From Streptomyces sp. TLI_146 (GTDB taxonomy: Bacteria; Actinomycetota; Actinomycetes; Streptomycetales; Streptomycetaceae), in assembly GCF_002846415.1 (NCBI RefSeq), contig NZ_PJMX01000001.1:7936001-8000000 (forward strand): a DNA stretch of 64,000 nt, read 5' to 3'. Below, in pieces: positions 1 through 7,429 of this stretch (position 1 is the first letter of the stretch; every line of letters begins with the position of its first letter). Both the position numbers and the translations under genes were made by a program. The notes below the pieces were generated by a model. That model worked only from the letters and a program-made list of their open reading frames with translations. It had not been told where the DNA came from and did not search any database.

Positions 1-757
1 AGCCGACCCCGGTGGCCAGCACATAGTCGTCCGGCTCGTCGCGCTGCAGCATGCGCCACATGCCCTCGACGTACTCCGGCGCGTATCCCCAGTCGCGGAC
101 GGCGTCGATGTTGCCGAGGTAGAGGTGTTTCTCCAGCCCGTTCCTGATCCGCGCCGCCGCTCGGGCGATCTTGCGGGTCACGAAGGTCTCGCCGCGCCGG
201 GGCGACTCGTGGTTGAAGAGGATGCCGTTGACCGCGAACAGGCCGTACGCCTCACGGTAGTTGCGCGTCATCCAGTAGCTGTACACCTTGGCCGCGCCGT
301 ACGGGCTGCGCGGGTGGAAGGCGGTGTGCTCGTTCTGCGGCGGCGGGGTCGCTCCGAACATCTCGGAGGAGGAGGCCTGGTAGTAGCGGATGTCCCGCGC
401 GGACATGAGGATGGCCTCGAGGAGCCGGGTGGTGCCGATCCCGGTGATGTTGCCGGTGTTCTCCGGCTCGTCGAAGCTCACCCGCACATGGGACTGCGCG
501 GCCAGGTGGTAGACCTCGTCCGGCCGGATGCGGGCCAGCAGGGTCACCAGCCGGCTCGCGTCGCTGACGTCGCCGTAGTGCAGGATCAGACGCCGTCCGG
601 CGTCGTGCGGATCGCGGTAGATGTGGTCGAGCCGACGGGTGTTGAAGGTCGAGCTGCGGCGGACTATGCCGTGGACCTCGTAGCCCTTGTCCAGCAGGAG
701 GTCGGCGAGATAGGAGCCGTCCTGGCCGGTGATTCCGGTGATCAGCGCGCGCTTCAC
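1..757 (-). CDS. gmd: GDP-mannose 4,6-dehydratase, C-terminus beyond window
   Basis: Converts GDP-D-mannose to GDP-4-keto-6-deoxy-D-mannose, the entry step to GDP-fucose, GDP-rhamnose and related deoxysugars. The N-terminus shows the short-chain dehydrogenase Rossmann motif GITGQDGSYLADLLL, then the family's RRSSTFNTRRLDHIY stretch, the catalytic SSSEMFG segment and the YGAAK (YxxxK) motif. The start is GTG at 757; about 252 codons are visible, so roughly the last quarter of a usual ~330-residue enzyme lies left of the window. It begins 46 nt after the chorismate lyase-like gene on the same strand, so the two are probably one operon behind the StrR-like palindrome at 1455-1490. Family call is firm; a deoxysugar role in an antibiotic is inferred from the neighbours. 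Confidence 0.95.
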   Translation of the reverse strand, partial: MKRALITGITGQDGSYLADLLLDKGYEVHGIVRRSSTFNTRRLDHIYRDPHDAGRRLILHYGDVSDASRLVTLLARIRPDEVYHLAAQSHVRVSFDEPENTGNITGIGTTRLLEAILMSARDIRYYQASSSEMFGATPPPQNEHTAFHPRSPYGAAKVYSYWMTRNYREAYGLFAVNGILFNHESPRRGETFVTRKIARAAARIRNGLEKHLYLGNIDAVRDWGYAPEYVEGMWRMLQRDEPDDYVLATGVG

Positions 758-803
758 GCCGGTTCGCTCCGGAGCGGGGGTGTGCTGGGGGAAGCCATGT
801 GCG

Positions 804-1343
804 TCAACCGTTCCTTTCCAGAGGCTCCGGAGCGTGACGGGGTTCCAGCGGCACGAACCTGGGGTTGAACCGTTCGTGTACGTAGACCCGTCCGGCTCCG
901 CCGCAGTCGATGATGTATTCCTTGCTCACGCACGCGGGCGAGGTGGCGCCGAGCGGCCAGGTGTCCCGGGAGACGGCGAGGGGTTCGCGCTTCAGCGCCA
1001 GACCCACCTTCTTCAGGTAGGGGCCCAGGAGTTCGTCGGGCGGGGGGACCAGGCGGTCGCTCTCGCGTCCGGCGATGACCACCCGGTTCACGCTGATGAC
1101 CTCGTCGTCGGGGGTGAGGATCCTGGTCTGGCGGTCGACCACCAGGGCGTCGGGGGCGGCGCCGAGGATCTGGCACCCGATGCGCCGGACGCGGGCGGCG
1201 GGCACCTGCTGCTGGTGGTCGATCCGTACGCTCAGCCGCTCGCCGACCAGGGCGTCGAGCAGGAGCGTTGTCGATCCGTCTGCGCAGACGAGCATTCTCG
1301 TGTGCGGCGGAGCCGAAGAGAATTGATTCAGGCGTTCTTTCAT
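804..1343 (-). CDS. chorismate lyase-like protein (UbiC/DUF98-type)
   Basis: A 179-residue protein resembling actinobacterial chorismate pyruvate-lyase family enzymes, which release pyruvate from chorismate to give 4-hydroxybenzoate. Family-like features are the TTLLLDALVGERLSVRI segment near the N-terminus, an internal beta-rich stretch (ALVVDRQTRILTPDDEVIS) and a C-terminal basic region. The ATG at 1343 was chosen because it gives the usual family length and has a GGAACG element 11 nt upstream; an in-frame ATG at 1421 would add 26 unconserved residues. It lies upstream of gmd in the same direction and about 110 bp below the StrR-like palindrome. Close to pobA, which uses 4-hydroxybenzoate, the assignment is attractive. 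It rests on overall resemblance rather than catalytic residues I could pin down. Confidence 0.7.
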   Translation of the reverse strand: MKERLNQFSSAPPHTRMLVCADGSTTLLLDALVGERLSVRIDHQQQVPAARVRRIGCQILGAAPDALVVDRQTRILTPDDEVISVNRVVIAGRESDRLVPPPDELLGPYLKKVGLALKREPLAVSRDTWPLGATSPACVSKEYIIDCGGAGRVYVHERFNPRFVPLEPRHAPEPLERNG

Positions 1344-1454
1344 GTCACGACCGTTCCACGCCACAAGGCGGACCAGAAAACGTGAATCGCGCTGCCGATT
1401 TCTTCGATGATCATGCGCCAAAAGGCTAAGAGCCAGGGAAGTGGGGGGTCAAGT

Positions 1455-1490
1455 GGTGTTCGACTGCACAAACTTGTGCAGTCGAACACC
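1455..1490. promoter_or_regulatory. Putative StrR-family operator (36-bp palindrome)
   Basis: Arms GTTCGACTG (1458-1466) and CAGTCGAAC (1479-1487) are separated by 12 nt. The symmetry extends outward to GGT/ACC and inward, so 34 of 36 positions are palindromic. The published StrR-type consensus is GTTCGActG-N11-CagTcGAAC; the spacer here is one base longer. It lies between the 3' end of the StrR-like regulator and the chorismate lyase-like gene, about 111 bp upstream of the latter's start. It is therefore placed to activate the lyase-gmd operon. Confidence 0.75.
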
Positions 1491-1543
1491 TGGAACCTCA
1501 ATTCCTGGAACACCTTGAACAGGCCGGCGGGCAGCCCTTTGTC

Positions 1544-2512
1544 CTACCGCTGCTCGAGTTCCGTCGCGAACTCTTCCAGATTGGCCATGCATACGCGCAT
1601 GGCGCGCGCCGCGATCGCGGAGCAGTGCTCGGGGACGCTGTTCACTATGGCACTGTGGTTCTTGCTGACGGCCGCGGTCAGCCGCAGCCACTGCACCAGC
1701 ATGCGGCCCGTGTCGGTGTGCCGCACGGACGGGTCGCGGGCCAGCAGTTCCAGGTGGCGCAGCTGCTCCGGGCCGGAGTCCGCCGACTGCACCGCGGAGA
1801 GGGCCGGCGGCTGCCGCGCCTGGGGGTCGGGGGAAGTCCGCCTCAGCGTCGCGCGCCGTCGTACGTCCTGGGCGGTCGAAGGGGAGATGTTCGCCGCTCG
1901 CGCGATCTCCCGCAAAGAGGCGTGGGGGTTTTCCTGAAGGTACTCTTCGGCAATCCTTCGGTTCTCCTTGGGGTTTACGGGTCGGGCGCGCCCGTCCACG
2001 CCGATGCGCGACGTGCCGGGCCTGGTGGGGGGAGTCTGCTGTCGAATTCTGGCGACGGTCTGCTGGGCGAGACCGGTGAACTTCGACAGCGCTCGGTCGG
2101 ACATCGTCGGAAAGGCCTTGATGATCCTCTCCGCGGCGGCTCTTCGGTCCTCCCGGGTGAGGGGAAGGCCGTGTTTCGTATTCGACTGGACGGCGAACAG
2201 AAACGCTTCGTTCTCGCTTCCGGTGAAATAGCGGGCCCGGATGGTGGTGTCGCCGCGCTCGGCCCGGGCCCGCAGCCGGTGCATTCCGTCGATCACCCGC
2301 ATGGACTGCTGGTGCACGACGATCGGTTGCGGCTCGTCGTCCAGCTCCGCGATCAGCCGGACGTGCTCCGTGCTCTCGCCGTTGAGACGAGGGGAATCGG
2401 CGGGCAGCAGCGATTCGATGGGCAGAAAGACGCAGTGCTCGCTGATGTACCGCTGGAGCGGAAGGAAGTGGTCGGCGCGGTCCTCGTTCGCTAAGTCAGG
2501 AACTGTCGACAT
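1544..2512 (-). CDS. StrR-family pathway-specific activator (ParB-like + HTH)
   Basis: A 322-residue regulator of the StrR/KasT/Bbr type, which activate antibiotic clusters (streptomycin, kasugamycin, glycopeptides). Residues ~28-110 form the ParB/sulfiredoxin-like domain, with LLPADSPRLNGE, MRVIDGMHRLRA and HGLPLTREDRRAAAERI. A helix-turn-helix lies at ~136-156 (MSDRALSKFTGLAQQTVARI) and a second HTH-like stretch at ~195-217. The ATG at 2512 follows a GGGGGA element with short spacing; upstream starts exist but add no conserved sequence. Codon 7 is TTA, rare in Streptomyces and read by the bldA tRNA, which suggests developmental control. It is divergent from pobA, and its likely operator is just beyond its 3' end. 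Confidence 0.88.
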   Translation of the reverse strand: MSTVPDLANEDRADHFLPLQRYISEHCVFLPIESLLPADSPRLNGESTEHVRLIAELDDEPQPIVVHQQSMRVIDGMHRLRARAERGDTTIRARYFTGSENEAFLFAVQSNTKHGLPLTREDRRAAAERIIKAFPTMSDRALSKFTGLAQQTVARIRQQTPPTRPGTSRIGVDGRARPVNPKENRRIAEEYLQENPHASLREIARAANISPSTAQDVRRRATLRRTSPDPQARQPPALSAVQSADSGPEQLRHLELLARDPSVRHTDTGRMLVQWLRLTAAVSKNHSAIVNSVPEHCSAIAARAMRVCMANLEEFATELEQR

Positions 2513-2923
2513 GATCCCCCATGCGATGGTGACGATGGTGAAGGTGTCATTTCGGCCATGGTGGCGCCGGTGGTCGCCTTCCGGCGTGGTGGGACCGGGT
2601 GCCCTCGTACCGGTGCATGCCATGCCCGCGAGGGCGACCCGTGGAGGCAGTGGAGACCACTGAGCTCCCCTTTCGCATCGGTGAGTACTGCATTCAACTT
2701 TCCCGAGGGCGTAGAGGAGTCGCAAGTTCCGATTCGGACAGTCCTGATCATCAGGGCAACCGGATTATTTTCGGCCGGGGGTACGGACCAAATGGACCCC
2801 AGTGGTCCGGGCTGTTCGGAACGGGGAACTGGACGGCGGGCCCGGGGAGTTAACCTTCTGCGGGACGTGCCGGACGCACCCGGTGGCGGAGCACGGCCTC
2901 CGTCCGACTCGAAGGGACGAGCC
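2513..2923. promoter_or_regulatory. Divergent regulator-pobA intergenic region with two dyads
   Basis: A 411-bp gap between the StrR-like gene and pobA with no convincing gene. It holds two dyads: CCTGAT-C-ATCAGG at 2743-2755, and GGACCA-N12-TGGTCC at 2785-2808, which lies about 115-140 bp upstream of the pobA start. Either could be an operator for a 4-hydroxybenzoate-responsive or pathway regulator. The pobA ribosome site is GAAGGGA at 2911-2917. No second copy of the StrR-like palindrome was found here. Confidence 0.45.
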
Positions 2924-4144
2924 ATGCCCCAAGCCCTCACCCGGACCGCGGTCGGCATAGTCGGCGCGGGCCCGGCCGGGCTGATGCTCTCGCATCTGCT
3001 CGCCCGCGCGGGGATCGACTCGGTGGTGGTCGACCACCGCACCCGCGCCGAGATCGAGGGCACCAGCCGCGCGGGCATCCTGGAGGCGGACAACGTCCGC
3101 CTGCTGACCGACTCCGGGGTCTCCGACCGGGTGCGCCGCGACGGGCACCCGCACGAGGGCATCGCGCTGCGCTTCGGCGGCGAGAGCCACCGCGTGGACT
3201 TCAAGGCGCTGGTCGGGGAGAGCGTGTGGCTCTACCCGCAGACCGATGTGTTCACCGACCTCGCCGACGCCCGCGCACGCGACGGCGGAGACGTGCGCTT
3301 CGGCGTCTCGGCCACCCAAGTGGTCGACCTGGTAACCGAGTTGCCGGGCATCCTCTTCACCGACGCCGACGGTGTGGCGCGGGAGATACGCTGCGACCTC
3401 CTGGTCGGCGCCGACGGGTCGCGCGGGGTGTGCCGCTCCGCCGTGCCGGAAGCGGCGCGCACCCACTTCTTCCGGGAGTATCCGTACGCCTGGTTCGGTG
3501 TCCTCGTCGAGGCGCCGCCCAGCGCCCCCGAGCTCGTCTACACCCACTCCGAGCGCGGCTTCGCCCTCATCAGCCAGCGTACGGAGACCGTCCAGCGCAT
3601 GTACTTCCAGTGCGACCCCGACGAGGACCCGGCGGCCTGGCCGGACGAGCGGATCTGGGCGGAACTGCAGGCACGGGTGAGCGGCGCGGACGGTTTCACC
3701 CTCAAGGAGGGCCCGGTCACCGACCGCTCGGTGCTGCGCTTCCGCAGCTTCGTGTGCGAGCCCATGCGCTACGGCAACATGCTGCTGGCCGGCGACGCCG
3801 CCCACACCGTCCCGCCCACCGGCGCCAAGGGCCTCAACCTGGCCCTGGCCGATGTGCGGCTGCTGGCCGAGGCCCTGGAGACCGCCCTGGTCAAGGGCGA
3901 CCGCACCGCCCTCGACGACTACGGCCCCCGTGCGCTGCGCCGCGTCTGGCGCGCCCAGCACTTCTCGTACTGGATGACGGCCATGCTCCACCGCGCCCCC
4001 GGCACCACCGACTTCGACGTCCGCCGCCAGCTCGGGGAACTGGCGGCGGTGGTGGACTCCACGGCGGGCTCGACGTATCTCGCGGAGGCGTACACGGGGT
4101 GGAGCGAAAGCCGGGCCGACCGCGGGCGCGGCGCGCCGCAATGA
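2924..4144 (+). CDS. pobA: 4-hydroxybenzoate 3-monooxygenase
   Basis: FAD-dependent hydroxylase (class A flavoprotein) that converts 4-hydroxybenzoate plus NAD(P)H and O2 to protocatechuate in the cytoplasm. The 406 residues show the FAD-binding VGIVGAGPAGLMLSHLL motif at the N-terminus, the mid-protein DLLVGADGSRGVCR (DG motif) and the C-terminal GDAAHTVPPTGAKGLNLALADV region typical of PHBH. Length is close to the classic 394-residue enzyme. The ATG at 2924 has GAAGGGA 7 nt upstream. It could be catabolic (beta-ketoadipate pathway), but no protocatechuate dioxygenase is nearby, and a gene for making its substrate lies 1.6 kb away. A biosynthetic catechol-forming role is therefore possible (inference). 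Confidence 0.93.
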   Translation: MPQALTRTAVGIVGAGPAGLMLSHLLARAGIDSVVVDHRTRAEIEGTSRAGILEADNVRLLTDSGVSDRVRRDGHPHEGIALRFGGESHRVDFKALVGESVWLYPQTDVFTDLADARARDGGDVRFGVSATQVVDLVTELPGILFTDADGVAREIRCDLLVGADGSRGVCRSAVPEAARTHFFREYPYAWFGVLVEAPPSAPELVYTHSERGFALISQRTETVQRMYFQCDPDEDPAAWPDERIWAELQARVSGADGFTLKEGPVTDRSVLRFRSFVCEPMRYGNMLLAGDAAHTVPPTGAKGLNLALADVRLLAEALETALVKGDRTALDDYGPRALRRVWRAQHFSYWMTAMLHRAPGTTDFDVRRQLGELAAVVDSTAGSTYLAEAYTGWSESRADRGRGAPQ

Positions 4145-4264
4145 CAAGACCCGAGCGGCGCAAGCCTGTTGACGGAATCGGCTGAACGCGGCGCTCGCGG
4201 CGACCGCACAGCGCCACCCCGTGGGACCGGACCGCCCGCCCCGCCAGGTTGACGGAAAGTCGAC

Positions 4265-4293
4265 TTTGGCCCGGCGCGGGGTCTCCGTACATT
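4265..4293 (+). promoter_or_regulatory. Possible promoter of the ATP-grasp gene
   Basis: TTTGGC (4265-4270), 17-nt spacer, TACATT (4288-4293), 80 nt before the ATP-grasp start. A perfect 12-bp palindrome, AAAGTCGACTTT (4256-4267), overlaps the -35 side and could be a repressor site. Weak, pattern-only evidence. Confidence 0.3.
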
Positions 4294-4372
4294 CGGTAGG
4301 CGCTTCTGTCCGCAGCACCGCAGCAGGTTCTTCATCCCTCGCGCCGCGAGGGGGCAAGGGGACCAAGCCGGG

Positions 4373-5302
4373 ATGAGTGACCGCGAGATCGTACTGATGA
4401 CGGATCACAGCTCGACGGAGGGCAGTCGCGCCGCTCTGGCCGCCGCGGTCGAGCTGCTCACGGGACGGCCGCCGGTGCTGGTCGACGCGCGGCACTTCCT
4501 GACCGGCGGCGCGGGCCGGACGCACGTCACGGACTCCGCGGTCCGCCTGGAGGTCCCCGCCGAGGGCATCGCGGTCACCCCGTCGGCCGTGCTGATCTAT
4601 GAGGTCCAGCCGCCCGAGCGCCGCCGCTTCGAGCCGTTCCAGCGGCTGCTGCGACGGCATGGGACGGTCTCGCTGGGGACGGACGCCGATGCCTGGCGGG
4701 CGGCCACCGACAAGAACCTGACGACGGCGCGGTTCGCGCTCCACGGCATCCCGCACATGGAGACCGTCACCCTGACACGGCCGAGCGTGGACGCGGCCGC
4801 CACCGCGTTCGACCGGCTCGGCCGCGACGTCTGGGCCCGGCCCGCGCTCGGGACCTGCGGCAACGACGTCGTGCACATCACCACGTTCGAGCAGCTCTTC
4901 CAGGCGCTCGCCCGCTACGCCGACTCCGGGCAGGACTGGCTGATCTCGCGGGACGCCGGGAACTTCAACGCCGCCGGGCAGCGCCACCAGTTCCGCGTGT
5001 CGGTGCTCGACGGGCGCGCCGTGCAGGCGTGCGAACACGTCCAGGCGCGCCCCGACGTGCCCTGCAACGAGGCCCAGGGCGCGGCCTGCACCCCTATGCC
5101 GGTGGACGAACTGCCCGTGGACCTTTGCGAGCTGGCCGTCGCCGCCACGAAGTCCGTGGGGCTGCGCTTCGGCGGCGTCGACCTCGCCGCCGAGAACGGC
5201 GGTGCGGTCTTCGAGGTCAACGTCCACCCGATGCTCGGCGCAGCCCACCCGGCGGAGTCGGTGGCGGTCCCGTACGTGGAGGCGCACCTGGCCATGCTGT
5301 GA
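4373..5302 (+). CDS. ATP-grasp ligase (RimK-like)
   Basis: A 309-residue ATP-grasp protein of the type that ligates a carboxylate to an amine or thiol through an acyl-phosphate. Visible features are an N-terminal pre-ATP domain, the central DKNLTTARFALHGIPHMETV segment that opens the ATP-grasp fold, WARPALGTCGNDV and a C-terminal metal-binding stretch (FGGVDLAAENGGAVFEVNVHPML) with the expected acidic residue and ExNxHP arrangement. The substrate cannot be read from sequence. No carrier protein, precursor peptide or partner gene adjoins it. Its stop codon sits exactly where an eroded amidohydrolase begins in the same frame, so its 3' end may lie at an old rearrangement junction. Confidence 0.75.
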   Translation: MSDREIVLMTDHSSTEGSRAALAAAVELLTGRPPVLVDARHFLTGGAGRTHVTDSAVRLEVPAEGIAVTPSAVLIYEVQPPERRRFEPFQRLLRRHGTVSLGTDADAWRAATDKNLTTARFALHGIPHMETVTLTRPSVDAAATAFDRLGRDVWARPALGTCGNDVVHITTFEQLFQALARYADSGQDWLISRDAGNFNAAGQRHQFRVSVLDGRAVQACEHVQARPDVPCNEAQGAACTPMPVDELPVDLCELAVAATKSVGLRFGGVDLAAENGGAVFEVNVHPMLGAAHPAESVAVPYVEAHLAML

Positions 5303-6120
5303 CCGGTCGGCGCGCCGGCGGGCCCCGGGACGGAGATGGTGGACCTCGGCGGGCGGACCCTGCTGCCCGGCTTCGTCGACGCGCACAGCCATGTGTCACT
5401 GATCGGCTTCCAGGCGGGCGCGGCCAACCTGCTGCCTCCGCCCGACGGCCCGGTCGACGACATCGCCGCGCTGCGACGGGAGCTGGAGGCGTGGACGGCG
5501 AGCGAGAGCGGCGGCCGGTGGGAGTGGATTGTCGGCTTCGGCTACGACGACGCCCAATCGGCGGGCCGGGAGCACCCCACCCGCGACGACCTGGACGAGG
5601 TGTCCCGGGACCGGCCCGTACTGGTCATCCACCAGTCCAGCCATCTGGGCGCCGTCAACAGCAAGGCCCTCGAACTCCTCGGGTTCGACGCGGACTCGCC
5701 GGACCCGCAGGGTGGAGTCATCCGCAGGCGGCCCGGCAGTACCGAGCCCAACGGCGTCCTGGAGGAGGCCGCCTTCTTCCACGCCTGGGGGCTGTCGGCG
5801 AAGGACTTCGACGACGAGGAGCGGATCCGGCTGGTCCTGCTCGGCCAGCGGGCGATGGCCGCCTACGGCTTCACCACCGCGCAGGACGGGCGGGTGATGT
5901 CCCTCAAGGACCTGGAGGTGCTCGAATCGGCGGCGGCGCAGGGGCTGCTGGACATCGACGTGGTCGCCTACCCCGACGTCTCGCTGGCCGAGCACCTGAA
6001 GGACGCGGAGGTGTCCGTGCCACCGGGTGACACCGCTCGACGCGGTCAGGGCCGATCAAGGGCATCCGGGTGCTCCGGACCATCAAGGAGGGCAGGGCGG
6101 TCTACGTACGACAGCCCTGA
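5303..6120 (+). pseudogene. Amidohydrolase (YtcJ-like) relic with internal deletions
   Basis: Remnant of a metal-dependent amidohydrolase of ~550 residues. The first block (from ~5321) begins inside the family's N-terminal sandwich (PGTEMVDLGGRTLLPGFVDA) and keeps the HxH metal motif DAHSH, but lacks ~50 upstream residues and a convincing start. After ~6020 the frame changes to VTPLDAVRA (6027-6053), then again to the true C-terminal tail IKGIRVLRTIKEGRAVYVRQP ending at TGA 6118-6120. Two junctions therefore remove most of the catalytic barrel and shift frame twice. The copy must be inactive. It directly follows the ATP-grasp stop codon in frame. Confidence 0.8.
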
Positions 6121-6138
6121 ACCGCCGTACAAGCAAGA

Positions 6139-6540
6139 TCAGTTGGTGATCGTGACGCAGGGGAGGCCCACACTGGAGTCGCCGCGGAAGCCCTCCGCGC
6201 AGAGCCGGGTGCCCGGCGGGAAGTGGCGCTGGGGGTACGCCTGGTCCCGGTAGGTGCGGAACGCGGCGACGTCCTCCACCTTGGTGTCGGCGCTCCAGCC
6301 GTTGGTGGTCCACACGCGCGCCCTGATGCGGTGCGGCTGGTTGGTGTTGATCACCGACACCTCGACCCGGCCCAGATAGGTGCCGATGTCGTACGTCTCG
6401 ATGCAGACGGAGTTGTTGCACCACTTGCCGGCCGCGGCCGCGGGCGGCCCGGCGGCGATGACACAGCCGAGCGCCGCGGCGGCGGTTCCGATTCCCGCGA
6501 CGATCTTCTTGGTGATGGTGTGCACGGTGAGCGACCTCAT
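6139..6540 (-). CDS. Small secreted protein of unknown function
   Basis: A 133-residue protein with a Sec-type signal peptide: basic start MRSLTVHTITKK, hydrophobic stretch GIGTAAAALGCVIAAG, and likely cleavage after PPAAAA. The mature part begins GKWCNNSVCIETYDIGTYLG and has four cysteines in two pairs (WCNNSVC; LCAEGF and LPCVTITN), suggesting disulfides in a small beta-rich extracellular fold. The start ATG at 6540 has GAGGAA five nt upstream. I do not recognise the family. It is convergent with the amidohydrolase relic and followed upstream by a separate small monooxygenase-like gene. Confidence 0.8.
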   Translation of the reverse strand: MRSLTVHTITKKIVAGIGTAAAALGCVIAAGPPAAAAGKWCNNSVCIETYDIGTYLGRVEVSVINTNQPHRIRARVWTTNGWSADTKVEDVAAFRTYRDQAYPQRHFPPGTRLCAEGFRGDSSVGLPCVTITN

Positions 6541-6662
6541 GCGTTCCTCTTGGCCCGGCGCCTGGGTCCGGACGGCTGCTGTCTGTCCGGGCCGGACGCG
6601 TCCGGCCCACCGGACCAACGCAGGGGAAGGATCATGAGTTACGGGCCGCCGACCTCCACGTT

Positions 6663-6947
6663 CTAGGTGCCGGGTACGAAGTGGTTGTGCACCTGGGAGA
6701 TCTTCGGCTCGGGGCCCTGGGGCAGTCCGGCCTCGGTCGCGAGCGGTGTCACGATCTCCATGAACTTCCGCATGTGCTGCTCGGACTCCCACAGGTCGGT
6801 GATCTGCACACCTCCGCCCGTCGGGACGCAGACGTGCGCCAGGCAGCCCTCGAAGGTGTTGCCGGACAGGGCCTGGAGCTTGGAGTTGAGGGCGTCGTAC
6901 TGGTCCGTCGTCACACCGGGCAGCTCGATCTGCATCAAGATCGCCAT
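6663..6947 (-). CDS. Small dimeric alpha-beta-barrel protein (ABM/EthD-like)
   Basis: A 94-residue protein with the pattern of ferredoxin-like dimeric barrel domains. It has a first strand (MAILMQIELPGVTTDQYDALN), a central region (CLAHVCVPTGGGVQITDLWE) and a closing helix and strand (SEQHMRKFMEIVTPLATEAG ... ISQVHNHFVPG). The DLWESEQ..HMRKF signature resembles antibiotic biosynthesis monooxygenase and related quinol/heme-handling families. The ATG at 6947 is preceded by a strong GGAGGAGAA. Substrate unknown. Confidence 0.65.
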   Translation of the reverse strand: MAILMQIELPGVTTDQYDALNSKLQALSGNTFEGCLAHVCVPTGGGVQITDLWESEQHMRKFMEIVTPLATEAGLPQGPEPKISQVHNHFVPGT

Positions 6948-7170
6948 CGGGTTCTCCTCCGCGGAACGGGTCTCCTGCCTCCCCACCGCCACGGTGGCGG
7001 TCCGTACCCAGGGCCAGCAGAGCACGCCCTTCTGCGCCGGGCATCCCGCCCGGCGCCGTACGAGTGCCTGTCCTGCGGGGATAGCGGTGCGTGACCGTTC
7101 CGGATGCGCGGTGCGGGCGGCGCTGGTTCCCTGGTGGCGTCCGCTCCCCCCACAGATCTCAGGAGTGATC

Positions 7171-7359
7171 ATGAGCATTGCAGACGAGTCCGGCGGCCGT
7201 TCCCGGCAGATGCGCCAGAAGGCGGAGCAGCTGGAGCAGGCCGCGGAGCGCGCCAGTGACCCGGCGGAGCGTGACCGGCTGAAGGAGAAGGCGCGTCGGC
7301 TGCAGGAGGAGAGCAAGAAGACGGACCAGACGGGCAGCGGCGGCATCGACCCGATGTGA
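7171..7359 (+). CDS. Small charged protein (DUF6381-like)
   Basis: A 62-residue, highly charged and probably fully helical protein. The MSIADESGGRSRQMRQKAEQ start and heptad-like Glu/Lys/Arg pattern match small hydrophilic Streptomyces proteins that I believe are grouped as DUF6381; that family name is from memory. AGGAG (7161-7165) lies 5 nt before the ATG. Cytoplasmic, no known function. A strong hairpin separates it from the convergent histidine kinase. Confidence 0.7.
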   Translation: MSIADESGGRSRQMRQKAEQLEQAAERASDPAERDRLKEKARRLQEESKKTDQTGSGGIDPM

Positions 7360-7384
7360 CGCTCCCCGCGCGGTAGGAAGCCGG

Positions 7385-7429
7385 CCGGTGGACACCACTC
7401 CCGTGAACACGGGAGCGCGGTGTCACCGG
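7385..7429. terminator. Bidirectional terminator hairpin
   Basis: Inner stem CTCCCGT/ACGGGAG with a GAAC loop, capped outside by CCGGTG-ACACC/GGTGTCACCGG with a one-base bulge. It lies between the convergent small charged protein and the histidine kinase, and overlaps the kinase stop codon. Confidence 0.75.

Noticed and set aside
2765..5392. An 875-codon open frame on the minus strand across pobA and the ATP-grasp gene
   Set aside because: It opposes two recognisable genes; its translation is Arg/Gly/Ala-rich with no domain, the usual shadow of high-GC coding DNA.
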